Source of the DNA: a virus | Virus record (IMG/VR): IMGVR_UViG_3300020180_000045 | Location: 1 to 40,932 of that record | Reading direction: 5' to 3' (one strand) | DNA: 40,932 nucleotides | Shown: positions 29,801 to 37,741 of the stretch, in pieces | Numbering within the stretch: the stretch's first letter is position 1 | Layout: every line of letters begins with the position of its first letter | Translations under genes and position numbers: made by a program | The notes under the pieces: model-generated | What the model was told of the DNA's origin: nothing | Seen by the model: the letters and a program-made list of their open reading frames with translations, nothing else | Databases searched by the model: none

Positions 29801-29934
29801 CAGTGGTTGACGGCATTGGCGAAGATTACAAAAGCTCTGGCAAGGAATACTTCCTCTTTGTAGATCCGAACCGCACTGAAAATTTTTACTCAAATACGCA
29901 AACAACGCTTAAGTATGATGAACCCTTTTCTTAA
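26860..29934 (+). CDS. DNA primase-helicase (Toprim plus D5/SF3-like)
   Basis: This 1024-residue protein combines priming and unwinding. The N-terminal zinc site has Cys39/Cys42 and Cys59/His62, as in CHC2-type primases. The Toprim catalytic core follows, with Glu247 and Glu249 in LDEGEK and the DSD triad at 302-304. The C-terminal ATPase has Walker A GASKGRTGKS (727-736) and Walker B VDD (778-779), then a sensor STNHS. This layout is like D5/SF3-type phage and virus primase-helicases. No polymerase gene is recognised, so the host enzyme is presumably used. Confidence 0.85.
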   Translation: MLITDQRRDQILALWKLEEVVMQFIPGLKAKGKRLIGDCPRCNAKGKLDLHTTKQVLMCWSHMQEGDGIGSPVKFLMDWEGMSFPEAMEWLAVNKGETLIGETAPAKRKKNDRPKSSFRDRQLTASGITQQAQRDLMNAGIDKWLEIDRYEKGTITPYWDVDPHGDDMILHYLDLAGNPMTYPGKNGKPKPFIRIRWENPELHADIKTGKPRKYVQPAKSGVHLWIPALVRKDYSEGVVQPTLYLDEGEKKADKKNMHGMFTVGLMGINNIASRDGENSYLPEELQRIVKRNQVQRVVMTYDSDWQELSNSIDEPVDNRPKNFFASARRFKEHFRAFQAQGIDLELFLAYLRPTAAGEKAVDDFLAGTLKGREHLLAEDYERALLDTNGQGEYVRLYKITAWSDFQLQKLWGLESPVSFFELHGESLRKRTVRTFSFRGKKWRYNPDKEGVAAFELENQLMPEEQYWKTVTKRRGEEEWEELKFEYQNMRRFLRNRGFFRVRESGGTFLYYHEDDRVMDEVTPHDIGDYVLSYTEDLSQMEVLSSLLLPGAASYLGSSFLSRIYTRELPRIRNANKSQYFFFQRNWMKVTDQDITTGPLETFEGSLHRKQLLPFDLSEAPLKRSLLELEYSKEHGQWLSSYTDDRLYESEFFSYLWNTSNQDWSNQSPTYNENGRRNLRELAPEESATIMQHFLSKLTAIGYLLHRHQNPEFTRIVLLMDSALSQVGASKGRTGKSMFSKAVRQLAPFFVIDGQEKNFEQDRFMLEGLTVDHGVIYVDDAYQGMPLTFWYAKQTEGYMVKRKGTTRVEISPEEGQKTLISTNHSFTDMFDDSSRDRMLMLGFSNWYSADYKPSRDFTGMLFTNEWPHEQWVMALQLMITGVHLYLKHGFIDVPNENLKLRSLRQEMGEEFLSWFDLYVSEYLVSGSVHNPELGRIEKYFAYDTFLDKHPGQRRWTNITKFKAKIIAYARYKGLLLNPHKMPVVDGIGEDYKSSGKEYFLFVDPNRTENFYSNTQTTLKYDEPFS

Positions 29935-30205
29935 TACCGCCAGCCGGCCGATTGACAGCAGCCGATGGCACAGCCATCACTCCTTTGAGTCACCAGGCTT
30001 GGAAGTGATACAGGTTTTAGAAGGCAGCATACCAATTGCTACGCTGCGCGTTCAGGCCCAACACCATGCCGTGCACATTACACCGGAGAATGCAGACACC
30101 CATGATCTATTTCTGCTCGATTGTTACGCACGCGCTATTCTGGCCGAAAGCCAAATGACACAGGATTTGCCAATAAAAAAACTAAACATACATGTACAAC
30201 CCTGA
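29915..30205 (+). CDS. Small unknown protein
   Basis: This 96-residue protein overlaps the primase-helicase stop by 20 bp. It is His-rich (SRWHSHHSF and Q..HHAVHI) with a beta-rich middle and a helical end. No family is recognised. ATG 29918 is an alternative start. Confidence 0.5.
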   Translation: MMNPFLNTASRPIDSSRWHSHHSFESPGLEVIQVLEGSIPIATLRVQAQHHAVHITPENADTHDLFLLDCYARAILAESQMTQDLPIKKLNIHVQP

Positions 30206-30371
30206 ACGGCTACGCCTTTTGCAAGACTTTTTTTTGATGCTAAGCTTGATCTTTCTCTGCATGACTTTTGCTGCAATGCTTTTTCTGGTCGGCATAAATT
30301 TATCTGGTCGAGTTAATTCAGATCTAGAGCCAGCACCTGACATACCACCTCCTACCTGCTGCACCAGGTAA
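30192..30371 (+). CDS. Small single-pass membrane protein
   Basis: This 59-residue protein overlaps the end of the previous gene by 14 bp. Residues 11-37 form a hydrophobic membrane helix rich in Leu, Phe and Met. A short, Pro-rich C-terminal tail ends in PPPTCCTR. This could be a membrane anchor for the replisome or a small lysis-related peptide. Just below the usual length cut-off for gene calls. Confidence 0.5.
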   Translation: MYNPERLRLLQDFFLMLSLIFLCMTFAAMLFLVGINLSGRVNSDLEPAPDIPPPTCCTR

Positions 30372-30408
30372 TGATAACGCTACCCCCCAATTGGGGCATT
30401 CTACACAC

Positions 30409-30434
30409 AACCCGGCTATTGTCGGGTTTTTTGT
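30409..30434 (+). terminator. Terminator after replication operon
   Basis: AACCCG (30409-30414), loop of 8 nt, CGGGTT (30423-30428) then TTTTG and more T. A perfect palindrome CCCCAATTGGGG precedes it at 30385-30396. Confidence 0.75.
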
Positions 30435-30518
30435 TTTTTGTGACGGGGCAAACCAGAAATGTGTATAAGTGGTGTTTCTACTTTCTTTTTTGGATTCCTC
30501 TTGAAAGTGAAAAACTGT

Positions 30519-30772
30519 CGAACTTTCGAACTCAAAACCATTAACTGTTTGGTAATCAGTTAGTTCATGAGTTCAACTGAGTTCAAGTTGGGGTCAAAAT
30601 GAGTTCAACACAGTTCAAAATTGACGTTACTTATCAAGATATGTTTTCCAAAGTTCAACTGCCGAGTACCCTCGAACTCCACTTTGAACTGTTTTTAGCC
30701 CTGTTTGAACTCCACAAAAAAAACAAGTGCCTGATAATCAAAACATTAATTTTTAGAGTTCCAAAGTTCGAC
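30519..30772. repeat. Array of GTTCAA-type repeats, candidate replication origin
   Basis: About thirteen copies of AGTTCA or its complement TGAACT (with CGAACT variants) lie in 254 bp. Direct copies begin at 30562, 30570, 30580, 30602, 30612 and 30652. Most are separated by about 10, 20 or 40 bp, close to whole helical turns. Inverted copies start at 30519, 30527, 30672, 30685 and 30706. The array follows the replication operon directly. Such phased repeats are usual for origins and multi-site operators. An open frame at 30599-30847 through part of the array has no clear features. Confidence 0.55.
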
Positions 30773-30860
30773 GAAAACCATACTTTGAGCCCTACCGGCA
30801 CTTTTGGGGCTGTAAAATGTGGTATTTTTACTGCTAGACAGGGCTAAATTCGCCCACTCT

Positions 30861-31349
30861 GTGACTTTTAAGGTAGAATTTCCCATCAAGCCCCACCTCA
30901 AGCAATACTTGCGCTTTAAGCTGGGCAACATCGATCCGGTCAATCTTGATTTGGACAACATTTTTGCCACGTTAATATGGAGCCAGCTAGACAAGCCGGA
31001 GTACAACAACAGCGCGCAAGTGTATCCGCTTTACAAGGATCAGCTTTGCGTGGTTCTTAATAAGCGGCTCAGCAACCGCAGGCGTTTCGCCATGACCTTT
31101 TCTGGCTGCCAGTCCATCAACGCAGGCCTGGATGAACTGTTTAACCAGCACTTCTACCTGTATGTAGACACCAAAACGGAAGCTGGCTTTGAAAAGGAGA
31201 AAAGCATCTTTGACTTTATGAATAAGGTTGGCCTGGGCGAAGAGCACATTCCTTATGAAACGCTTAAGAAGCGACATGACCGCTATCGCAATGCGCTGGC
31301 CAAAGGCAAAGCCCATAAGTCCCACCAAAAGGGTGAACCGCTAAGCTGA
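30861..31349 (+). CDS. Unknown protein, possibly DNA-binding
   Basis: This 162-residue protein begins with TFKVEFPIKPHLKQYLRFKLG, then a mixed domain. A C-terminal helical region (EKEKSIFDFMNKVGLGEEHIPYETLKKRHDRYRN) suggests a DNA-binding or helix-turn-helix element. It lies directly beside the repeat array, so it is a candidate origin or operator binding protein. A longer start at GTG 30819 is possible. No late promoter is seen upstream. No family is recognised. Confidence 0.5.
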   Translation: MTFKVEFPIKPHLKQYLRFKLGNIDPVNLDLDNIFATLIWSQLDKPEYNNSAQVYPLYKDQLCVVLNKRLSNRRRFAMTFSGCQSINAGLDELFNQHFYLYVDTKTEAGFEKEKSIFDFMNKVGLGEEHIPYETLKKRHDRYRNALAKGKAHKSHQKGEPLS

Positions 31350-31456
31350 TTTTGCAGGCAGAAGGCAAGGCCCTTTCACCTGACGGCTTACGAAAGGACA
31401 AAACAAATGTTTACACCGTTGTCCGGGCTAAAAAGCTTTTGGCGGCTGCAGTGTCT

Positions 31457-31491
31457 GTCCTTTGGCCCGCCACCCAGTGGCGGCAACTTGC
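31457..31491 (+). promoter_or_regulatory. Late promoter-like element, copy 6
   Basis: GTCCTTT at 31457-31463, exactly 20 nt, then CAACTTGC at 31484-31491, the weakest octamer. The spacer contains CCGCCAC/GTGGCGG. The ATG at 31507 follows after 15 nt. Confidence 0.6.
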
Positions 31492-31506
31492 GCCTGCAAT
31501 CAGGCC

Positions 31507-32454
31507 ATGTTGTACACCCTCACGTTTCCGGCAAAACCTACCACGCTCAGCGGCTATTGCCGCATTGCGTATGCCGAGCTCAGTGAGCTTGACGGTTGGC
31601 CCAAGGTGGTGAAACAAATGCTGGACGACAGCATAAGCCTGATCAGTGGTCACACCTTCAGCACCATGCCGGTGCTGGAAAACACGCTTACGTTTTCCGA
31701 CCTCCCGGATGAAGGGCCAAACGGGACGCGGCACAAAACCATTTTAGGCGCCCGGCTGCCAGTAGCCATTGCTGCACGCGATCACCTGTTTCGGCAAATG
31801 CAGGAACTGCGCTGGATAGTTGTGGGCACGGACGGCAACGGCCAACAGCGCGTCATCGGAACCCCTGAATATCCGGCCAAATTCAGCTACACCCACGATA
31901 ACAGCACAGGCCGCAACGAGTACGTAATGCAATGGATGGCGTTTACGCCCTTTCCAGCGCTGTATGTGAATGGAGTAGAGGCGTTGCCGCCACCTTCCGG
32001 AGCCTGTGATCCTGCTACGGTAAACACCAACGCCGTGCTTTTCGACACTGTGCCCAGCGGTGGCACGCTAAACATTTCAATAACCAATTCGCTGGCGGTC
32101 CTAATAGGCACTGTTACGCCCGGCGTTGGTGTTAATGTTGGCAACATGACCATCGACTATCCAGATGGCACCACGGCGGCTGTGGTCGTGGTGCCCGGGG
32201 GTACTATTGTAACTGCACCAAGGTGGTCAATTCAACTTGCGGGAATCGTGGCAAGCCCTGTGACGGTGACGGCCCCGGCATGGGATTCGTCATTTGTATG
32301 CAGTGCCCAGACCCCCACGGGAGGAACCATAACGCAAATTACGGTTAACGGAGGTGCCCCCGTGGCCTCATTGGTCGGGGTGGCAATCCCCGCATCTGCG
32401 GTGCTGGTGTTAACCTTCACAGGCAGTCTTACTCAAATATTATTAGCCTTCTGA
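31507..32454 (+). CDS. Tail protein of unknown type
   Basis: This 315-residue protein has an N-terminal ordered half (TLTFPAKPTTLSGYCRIAYAEL and a conserved-looking YPAKFSYTHDNSTGRNEYVMQW). The C-terminal half is Gly/Thr/Val-rich and resembles stacked Ig-like strands. It starts a late operon of three surface-type genes and so probably belongs to the tail tip or fibre. ATG 31507 is used; an earlier in-frame start at 31462 would sit inside the promoter. Confidence 0.55.
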   Translation: MLYTLTFPAKPTTLSGYCRIAYAELSELDGWPKVVKQMLDDSISLISGHTFSTMPVLENTLTFSDLPDEGPNGTRHKTILGARLPVAIAARDHLFRQMQELRWIVVGTDGNGQQRVIGTPEYPAKFSYTHDNSTGRNEYVMQWMAFTPFPALYVNGVEALPPPSGACDPATVNTNAVLFDTVPSGGTLNISITNSLAVLIGTVTPGVGVNVGNMTIDYPDGTTAAVVVVPGGTIVTAPRWSIQLAGIVASPVTVTAPAWDSSFVCSAQTPTGGTITQITVNGGAPVASLVGVAIPASAVLVLTFTGSLTQILLAF

Positions 32455-33263
32455 TGGCAGTCAGGAACTACTATACAACAGTTGTGCAGGGCGCTACGTC
32501 GCCGGCCACGTTCCTGCCGAACATGCTTCATTGGTATAGATCGACCGTGGGGGTGACGCTTGACGGGGGGGGTGGAAGGGCTATCCGAGTCAATGACCAG
32601 ATCGGAACCATAGACTTAGTGGATGCCGTGGCGGGGTTCAACGTTGTGACTTCTGACCCTGCTGTGCCCAATGGCACCCGGTCACTTGCAAGTCCTTCTA
32701 CGGGGCCCATAAGCGTAGACAGGGCACTTGGAGACGCCGCAGCGGGATGGCTTACTACTCTGCCCTTCACGGTTCTCCACATAGGCAAACTAGCGTTCAC
32801 AAGTGGCGCTCCCTCTGAGTTAATCCAGCCTGCTGTTGGGGCGTTCGGGTCAGGCGTGACAATGTTCCGGCAGTCCAACGTACCGCTAAATGGGGCCAAC
32901 GCGAACGAATACCGAGCCGCAACATCAGGCAACCTGCTCTTAAATGGGGCTGGCTCGGATAGTATTAATTGGAACATAACGACTGGGGCAAACCTGCTAT
33001 CGGGTCAGACCACTCCGTACCAGATCATTGGCTTTCGGTCTACATCGGGAGCCAATGGTCTTCAGTTCTCACGCAACGGCACGGTACTGCGTCAGTCAAC
33101 GCCCGTCACACCACGGGTCTACACCGGGGCGCAGTTGCGCTTTGCGGCATCAATTCCAGCAATGACCTGGCTGGACGTAATGGTGATGAACGCCACGATG
33201 TCCGCAGCCGACTATACAAACCTTAAAAACTGGGTTAACGCCCAGTATGGATTCTCTTTCTAA
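32454..33263 (+). CDS. Tail-fibre-like protein with lectin-type beta-sandwich
   Basis: This 269-residue protein has a body of Gly-, Ser- and Asn-rich beta-strands. It ends in LDVMVMNATMSAADYTNLKNWVNAQYG, a pattern usual at the C-terminus of concanavalin-A/laminin-G-type domains (a strand then an ADY/A..L..W.N helix). Such domains recognise glycans, so receptor binding is a reasonable role. It starts one base after the previous gene. Confidence 0.6.
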   Translation: MAVRNYYTTVVQGATSPATFLPNMLHWYRSTVGVTLDGGGGRAIRVNDQIGTIDLVDAVAGFNVVTSDPAVPNGTRSLASPSTGPISVDRALGDAAAGWLTTLPFTVLHIGKLAFTSGAPSELIQPAVGAFGSGVTMFRQSNVPLNGANANEYRAATSGNLLLNGAGSDSINWNITTGANLLSGQTTPYQIIGFRSTSGANGLQFSRNGTVLRQSTPVTPRVYTGAQLRFAASIPAMTWLDVMVMNATMSAADYTNLKNWVNAQYGFSF

Positions 33264-33275
33264 AAACTTTAATAA

Positions 33276-34034
33276 ATGAAAACCCTGTTTATTGCCTTGC
33301 TTTTTCTGCCTTTTTTTGCCTCCGGGCAAATCACGATCTGCGATCAGGACACCGTGCCCATTGTGGACTTCGTTTTGCCAACGCTTAGACCAGTTATTCT
33401 TTGCCCGTTCGATACGGGGTTCGTGTTCTGGTGGGACATGACACTTCCAGGCGGTGGTGGCGATGCGGCATACTTCCATTCCATGACCTTTTTCACCGAT
33501 GGTGCCTATCACCTCGGGGTTGACGACAGCCACATCTTAACCCCCGCAAAGCCGTGGTGCTTTATCTGCGTCGAGGGAACCAATTACAACGCGGTTACTG
33601 CTGCGTGGGGTGTAGCGGATTCAAGCGGGGGCTTTACCCCTGTGGTGAACTGCGGACTGGTTCCAGAGCATAGCTACACTTATGGATGGCCCGACAAATT
33701 TGCATTTGATGCGCCCGCGCACATCGCAACTGGTGGAGGCTTCACGGTGGTGCTGTCCAACAGCCCAACTTACGGCGCACCTTACATTTACAAGACCCCG
33801 GGCTACCTTCCTACCCAGCCCAATCCATTCCCGATTTACAACACGTCCACCAGTGCGGCACCTTGGGTGCCCTACACCCGGCTACGGGTTCGCTACACGT
33901 TCCCTAATGGAACACAGTGTACCGAAGACTCTGAAATGCCGGGGCTGCGTACGGGTCCAATGGGCTTTGACGGAGAACCGAAGGAACGCAGGGGCTGGTA
34001 CATTGAGGACCGAAAGCTGCGATTTGGCCAATAA
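33276..34034 (+). CDS. Exported beta-rich protein
   Basis: This 252-residue protein has a Sec signal peptide (MKTLFIALLFLPFFASGQ, cleavage near residue 18). It is rich in Pro, Tyr, Trp and Cys, with strands such as VRYTFPNGTQC. It follows the fibre-like gene in a late operon. A phage-made exported protein in a late operon could coat the cell envelope or aid release; its presence in the virion is not suggested by the signal peptide. No family is recognised. Confidence 0.6.
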   Translation: MKTLFIALLFLPFFASGQITICDQDTVPIVDFVLPTLRPVILCPFDTGFVFWWDMTLPGGGGDAAYFHSMTFFTDGAYHLGVDDSHILTPAKPWCFICVEGTNYNAVTAAWGVADSSGGFTPVVNCGLVPEHSYTYGWPDKFAFDAPAHIATGGGFTVVLSNSPTYGAPYIYKTPGYLPTQPNPFPIYNTSTSAAPWVPYTRLRVRYTFPNGTQCTEDSEMPGLRTGPMGFDGEPKERRGWYIEDRKLRFGQ

Positions 34035-34036
34035 CC

Positions 34037-34144
34037 TTGGCACCTCACGCCTTCAACGGCCTGGCCGGTGTGGACCGGGCACAGATGGAAAAGGTAATTG
34101 AACTTGCTCTCTGGAAGCACCCATTTGGTTTGCCTGTAATTTAA
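34037..34144 (+). CDS. Possible 35-residue small gene
   Basis: An open frame starts at TTG 34037 (or ATG 34085) and ends at 34144, reading as coding sequence: APHAFNGLAGVDRAQMEKV then LWKHPFGLPVI. It lies in the gap before the protease promoter. No family is recognised. It may be a small late peptide or chance. Confidence 0.3.
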   Translation: MAPHAFNGLAGVDRAQMEKVIELALWKHPFGLPVI

Positions 34145-34167
34145 TTAACCACATAGTTTCTAACCCT

Positions 34168-34202
34168 GTCCTTTGACCTGCCCGGCCCCTGCAATAACCT
34201 TG
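34168..34202 (+). promoter_or_regulatory. Late promoter-like element, copy 7
   Basis: GTCCTTT at 34168-34174, exactly 20 nt, then TAACCTTG at 34195-34202. This octamer is identical to copy 2. The GTG start at 34208 is 5 nt downstream. It drives the capsid operon. Confidence 0.75.
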
Positions 34203-34207
34203 CCACC

Positions 34208-35419
34208 GTGAAGCGCACTTTGCCTGCATACCGACCCTTGGCCATCGCCGTAAACAGCGAAACCAAAACCGCCACCATCGAGGTGGACGGTATTATTGGT
34301 ATGCCTGAATGGTTCGAGCAAATGTGGGCAGAGGTAAGTAACGCAGACCTGACGCTGACCAAGGAGAAAATGCGTTCTGACCTCAAGGCTTTATCAACGC
34401 TGGATAAAGGCGTTGAACTGATACGCGTCATCATCAACTCCTATGGCGGTGACGTCAATCATGCCCTGTCCATGCATGACCTGCTGGTGCAGCACCCGGC
34501 AAAAGTAGAAACCATAGTCGGCGGCATGAGTGCGAGCGCGGCTACACTCATTGCCCAGGCAGCCAGCCCAGGCATGCGGAAAATTAGCGAGAACGCCTTC
34601 TACCTGGCGCACCGCGCCCGTGGATGTGCATCCGGAACCGTCACCGTTATACAAGCATACGCTAGTATGCTTGGCAAAATAGATGAGCGTATTGCCGCCA
34701 TCTATGCGCGCCACAGCGGCCGAAGCGCACAAGACCATCTTACCGAGATGAGCTTGGGCAACGAAGAAGGCGAATGGCTGACTGCCGAAGAAACAAAAGA
34801 CAAGGGCTACGCCGATCAGGTCATTGAAATGGTTGGCCTTCCAGCATCCGCAATGGCGCGTTATGGCGAAGAGCTCCTACGCCAGAGCGGCATCTACAAA
34901 CTTCCTCAAGGCTACCTGCCTGCCGAGCCGGCCAACAGCCGCTTGGAAGGCATGTTCAGTAAAATCATCAGCATGCTGACACCAACAGCATTGCCAGAGC
35001 CCAAACAAGCGACTATGCTCACTAAAAGCACCCATCCAGCCCTGCTTAATGCGTTGGGCTTTGAAACGTTGATTGTAGACGAGCAAGAAGGTGCTCACCT
35101 TCAGGCCTTTGCGCTCACCGCAATTGAAGCCAGGCTAGCTGCGTTACCGGTTGAACTGGCACCCGCACTAAATCTGGCCGTATTGCTTGAAGCGAGCCAA
35201 TTACTACCTGGCGCAACGCAGGAAGCCACCATCCAAGCGGTGGCGGACGAAATAACGCGGCTGCGGCAACTGCCTGGTGCCGTAATTCCGCGTACCCAGC
35301 ACGAGGAAGATCCGTTGACTCCAGAACCAGTTGCCCCTTGGGAAGACCCAAACCGAAGCTACAACCAGGCCATCAAAGGCTTGCGACCGGTACAAAGACG
35401 CCACCCAAAACCCGCCTAA
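34208..35419 (+). CDS. ClpP-like prohead protease with scaffold-like tail
   Basis: This 403-residue serine protease has ClpP fold motifs: INSYGGDVNHA near residues 76-86, GMSASAA with candidate nucleophile Ser110, LAHRA with His135, and a terminal EWLTAEETKDKGYAD region. It should cleave scaffold and capsid precursors. After about residue 250 there is an Ala/Leu/Glu-rich helical segment that may act as an attached scaffold, as in other phages. Start GTG 34208 is 5 nt after the late promoter octamer. The major capsid gene follows 45 bp later. Confidence 0.85.
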   Translation: MKRTLPAYRPLAIAVNSETKTATIEVDGIIGMPEWFEQMWAEVSNADLTLTKEKMRSDLKALSTLDKGVELIRVIINSYGGDVNHALSMHDLLVQHPAKVETIVGGMSASAATLIAQAASPGMRKISENAFYLAHRARGCASGTVTVIQAYASMLGKIDERIAAIYARHSGRSAQDHLTEMSLGNEEGEWLTAEETKDKGYADQVIEMVGLPASAMARYGEELLRQSGIYKLPQGYLPAEPANSRLEGMFSKIISMLTPTALPEPKQATMLTKSTHPALLNALGFETLIVDEQEGAHLQAFALTAIEARLAALPVELAPALNLAVLLEASQLLPGATQEATIQAVADEITRLRQLPGAVIPRTQHEEDPLTPEPVAPWEDPNRSYNQAIKGLRPVQRRHPKPA

Positions 35420-35464
35420 AAAGCTTAAAGGAGCCTACTCTAAAACCTCCAACAACCATTCAGC

Positions 35465-36418
35465 ATGGCCATTATCACCGAATTAACCGCCGACCTCAAA
35501 AACTACATCGACGTCAACCGCGACGCCATCAGCCATGAGATCCGCTACGGCGAGGAAGAGCAGTTTGTGCGCGAGTTTACCACCTTCGTCACCGAGGCGC
35601 AAGCAGGGGAGAAAGTAGGCTTGCCCACCTTTCGCCTTAGCGAAGTAAGCCAGCCGTTCCAGGTGGCCTACACGCCTAAAGGCACACCCACGTTTTCCGC
35701 CAATCTGGTGACCATGCGCCGGATAAAGATTGACCACAGCATCCTGCCCGACGAAATCGTCGGCAAATGGACTGCGCACCTGATGGAAGCCGGCTACGAT
35801 GAAACGCGTGCACGCACCGAGATGCCAATCACGCGCTACATTCTGGATGAAGCGGTAAAAGCCATCAGCGATGAGCGCGAAGATGATTACATCTACGCCG
35901 GTGTGTATGCGGCTCCTACCCCAGGAACACCCGGTGCTGCCAGCACCAGTTACGATGGCCTTCATCAAATCGTAAAAAATGCCATCATTGCTGGTGACTT
36001 GACGGCAGAGCCATTAGGAGCCTTTACGGCATCAGACATCTTTGAATATTTTGAAGAAATGTTTGACGCCGTGCCGAGCAAGTACAGGATGAAGCCGCTG
36101 AACATGTACGTGAGCCCGGAGAACTACCTGCTCTACGGACGCGATAAGCGCACCAATTTTGCGTGGCAACAGCGCATGGAAGACTTGCTGGGCATTGACT
36201 TTGGCAAGGTAACCATCAAACCCGTGCACGCCATGGCCGGCAGTAACCGGATAATCATCACGCTGCCAGGTAACCTGGCCCGCATGGTAGGCCGCGCCAC
36301 TCCTGGCCAAAACCTTGACGTGCAAGGCTACGAGCGCACCGTAAAGCTTCTGACCGACTGGCACGAAGCCGTTGGCGTGCGCGACTTCGAATTCATGTGG
36401 GTTAACGACCAACTCTAA
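35465..36418 (+). CDS. Major capsid protein
   Basis: This 317-residue protein directly follows the prohead protease. Length, position, the acidic N-terminal helix, and beta-rich middle fit the HK97 capsid fold (RMKPLNMYVSPENYLLYGRDKRTNF region and VKLLTDWHEAVGVRDFEFMWV C-terminal strand). It is likely the most abundant virion protein. ATG 35465 is preceded by AACAACCATTCAGC. Confidence 0.8.
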   Translation: MAIITELTADLKNYIDVNRDAISHEIRYGEEEQFVREFTTFVTEAQAGEKVGLPTFRLSEVSQPFQVAYTPKGTPTFSANLVTMRRIKIDHSILPDEIVGKWTAHLMEAGYDETRARTEMPITRYILDEAVKAISDEREDDYIYAGVYAAPTPGTPGAASTSYDGLHQIVKNAIIAGDLTAEPLGAFTASDIFEYFEEMFDAVPSKYRMKPLNMYVSPENYLLYGRDKRTNFAWQQRMEDLLGIDFGKVTIKPVHAMAGSNRIIITLPGNLARMVGRATPGQNLDVQGYERTVKLLTDWHEAVGVRDFEFMWVNDQL

Positions 36419-36422
36419 AGCA

Positions 36423-36878
36423 ATGAGCACCAATAAAAACGCCGGCGTTGCGCCAGCAACCAATACCGGGAAAGAAGGCTTTCAATCAGCAGAGAGTGGC
36501 ACTCATGCCAAGCTTGATGCTGCCATCGCTAAGCGCGATCCGGATAAAGTCAAGCTTGATGATGCCATCGCTGAGCGCGATGCCGCTAAAGTCAAGCTTG
36601 ATGATGCCATCGCTGAGCGCGATGCCGCCCAGGAGCTTATTGCCGAGCTAAAACAAGAGCTGTCAGCCGCTAACCGCGCTGCCGGCAATCTTGTTACGTT
36701 CAGCCTTGACGGCAAGGAGTATGAAATGCAATGCCGCAAAATGAAGATTCGCGAGAGCAAGCGCAATCCTGCTCTCTCCGCTTTCAAAGGCGAATACACC
36801 GCAGAAGAAGCGGCTCAAAACCCTGAATTGCTGCGCGCGCTGTTGGATAGCGGCAGCGGTCTCATCAAAGCCCTCTAA
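36423..36878 (+). CDS. Coiled-coil protein with 14-residue repeats
   Basis: This 151-residue protein has a polar N-terminus, then three copies of a 14-residue unit KLDDAIAERDAAKV that continue into a helix QELIAELKQELSAA. These are two heptads per unit, a typical trimer or dimer coiled coil. After residue 100 a beta-like part (GNLVTFSLDGKEYEMQ) and a helical end resemble a tail assembly or scaffold protein. It sits between the capsid and the tail tube protein. ATG 36423 is chosen; a longer frame starts inside the capsid gene. Confidence 0.6.
   Translation: MSTNKNAGVAPATNTGKEGFQSAESGTHAKLDAAIAKRDPDKVKLDDAIAERDAAKVKLDDAIAERDAAQELIAELKQELSAANRAAGNLVTFSLDGKEYEMQCRKMKIRESKRNPALSAFKGEYTAEEAAQNPELLRALLDSGSGLIKAL
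36510..36635 (+). repeat. 42-bp tandem repeat in coiled-coil gene
   Basis: Units begin AAGCTTGATG at 36510, 36552 and 36594, exactly 42 bp apart. The last two are nearly identical; the first differs at several positions. Such perfect in-frame repeats suggest recent slippage or recombination that could change the coiled-coil length. Confidence 0.85.
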
Positions 36879-36884
36879 GCAACC

Positions 36885-37451
36885 ATGGCACTAAAAGACG
36901 TTCTGCAGCCGGCCTTCATAAATCCGCTGCATGGCATTTGCCAAAAAGCCAAGCTGCTGCTTGCCGACGCTGCAGAGGTAGCTACGGTACCAGAGCTTAC
37001 CGCTCGTGGAGCGGCCTTTGTAGGTTCGGCTACCGATGCCGATTACACGACAATTACGACGGATTTCGTGTTTGTGACCCCCCTCAGCATGGGGTTCGCT
37101 GAAGTAGAGATCATGATCTACTCCGGTGCTCAAACCGGTGAGGTAGTTGGCGAAGAAGGCAGCCGGCAGTTTCTAAACAAACTGGTTTTTGCTGTTACCG
37201 GAGCCAGCAATGCACTCGAAGCCATGGCCGCCCGCATGCTTAACATTGGCGTTTATGCCGTGGTAGTAGAAGCCGATGGCAACAGCCGTGTTTACGGCAG
37301 CTCGTGCTATCCAGCACGAATTGAGGCCGTTACTGCCCAAAATCCCGGCAACCCGGCAGAGGGGTTCAAAGGCATGACCTTTACGCTCTACTACCACGAT
37401 GTAGTTGCCCGCGCACCCAAATTCACCGGCTCCGCGCCGCTCATTCCATAA
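36885..37451 (+). CDS. Putative tail tube protein
   Basis: This 188-residue, beta-rich protein has an Ala-rich middle (LEAMAARMLNIGV) and an ending TFTLYYHDVVARAPKF. The size, position after the capsid-related genes and beta-rich composition suit a major tail tube protein, whose rings stack to form the tail. The assignment is by context, without a specific motif. Confidence 0.5.
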   Translation: MALKDVLQPAFINPLHGICQKAKLLLADAAEVATVPELTARGAAFVGSATDADYTTITTDFVFVTPLSMGFAEVEIMIYSGAQTGEVVGEEGSRQFLNKLVFAVTGASNALEAMAARMLNIGVYAVVVEADGNSRVYGSSCYPARIEAVTAQNPGNPAEGFKGMTFTLYYHDVVARAPKFTGSAPLIP

Positions 37452-37459
37452 TTTTAGTT

Positions 37460-37717
37460 ATGCCTGGATCGAACGAAGTAAAATCGGCAAAAGAAGCTTT
37501 TGACACCAACGCCGAGCTCAACAAGGTGTTTAGCCTTGACCCCAAACACCCACTGCCTGGCGTGCGGTTTCTGCGTGCCGGCTTTGGCACGGTAGACATT
37601 CGCACGCTAAGCCCTGACCAGCTCATACGCTGGAAACAACAGGGCAAAGAGCTTCCCTACTTTATGGAGAAGGCACCAGAGGTCCCAACCAAATATACCC
37701 CGGCAACGAAGCCGTAA
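37460..37717 (+). CDS. Small late protein
   Basis: This 85-residue protein, rich in Pro, Lys and Arg, includes KHPLPGVRFLRAGFGTVDIRTLSPDQL. No family is recognised. It is the last gene of the capsid operon before a terminator, so an accessory virion role is likely. Confidence 0.5.
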   Translation: MPGSNEVKSAKEAFDTNAELNKVFSLDPKHPLPGVRFLRAGFGTVDIRTLSPDQLIRWKQQGKELPYFMEKAPEVPTKYTPATKP

Positions 37718-37741
37718 CGAACAAAAACCGACCACAAATGC

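Noticed and set aside
30519-30772. Canonical DnaA boxes (TTATNCACA) in the array
   Set aside because: None seen; the repeat unit is AGTTCA/TGAACT.
30599-30847. 82-codon frame through the GTTCAA array
   Set aside because: Its 5' half is made of repeats and it overlaps the next gene's start. I could not support it as a gene, though it is not excluded.
31352-31612. 86-codon frame before the tail protein at 31507
   Set aside because: It runs through the late promoter element and into the tail gene in another frame; only its first 30 codons look coding-like.
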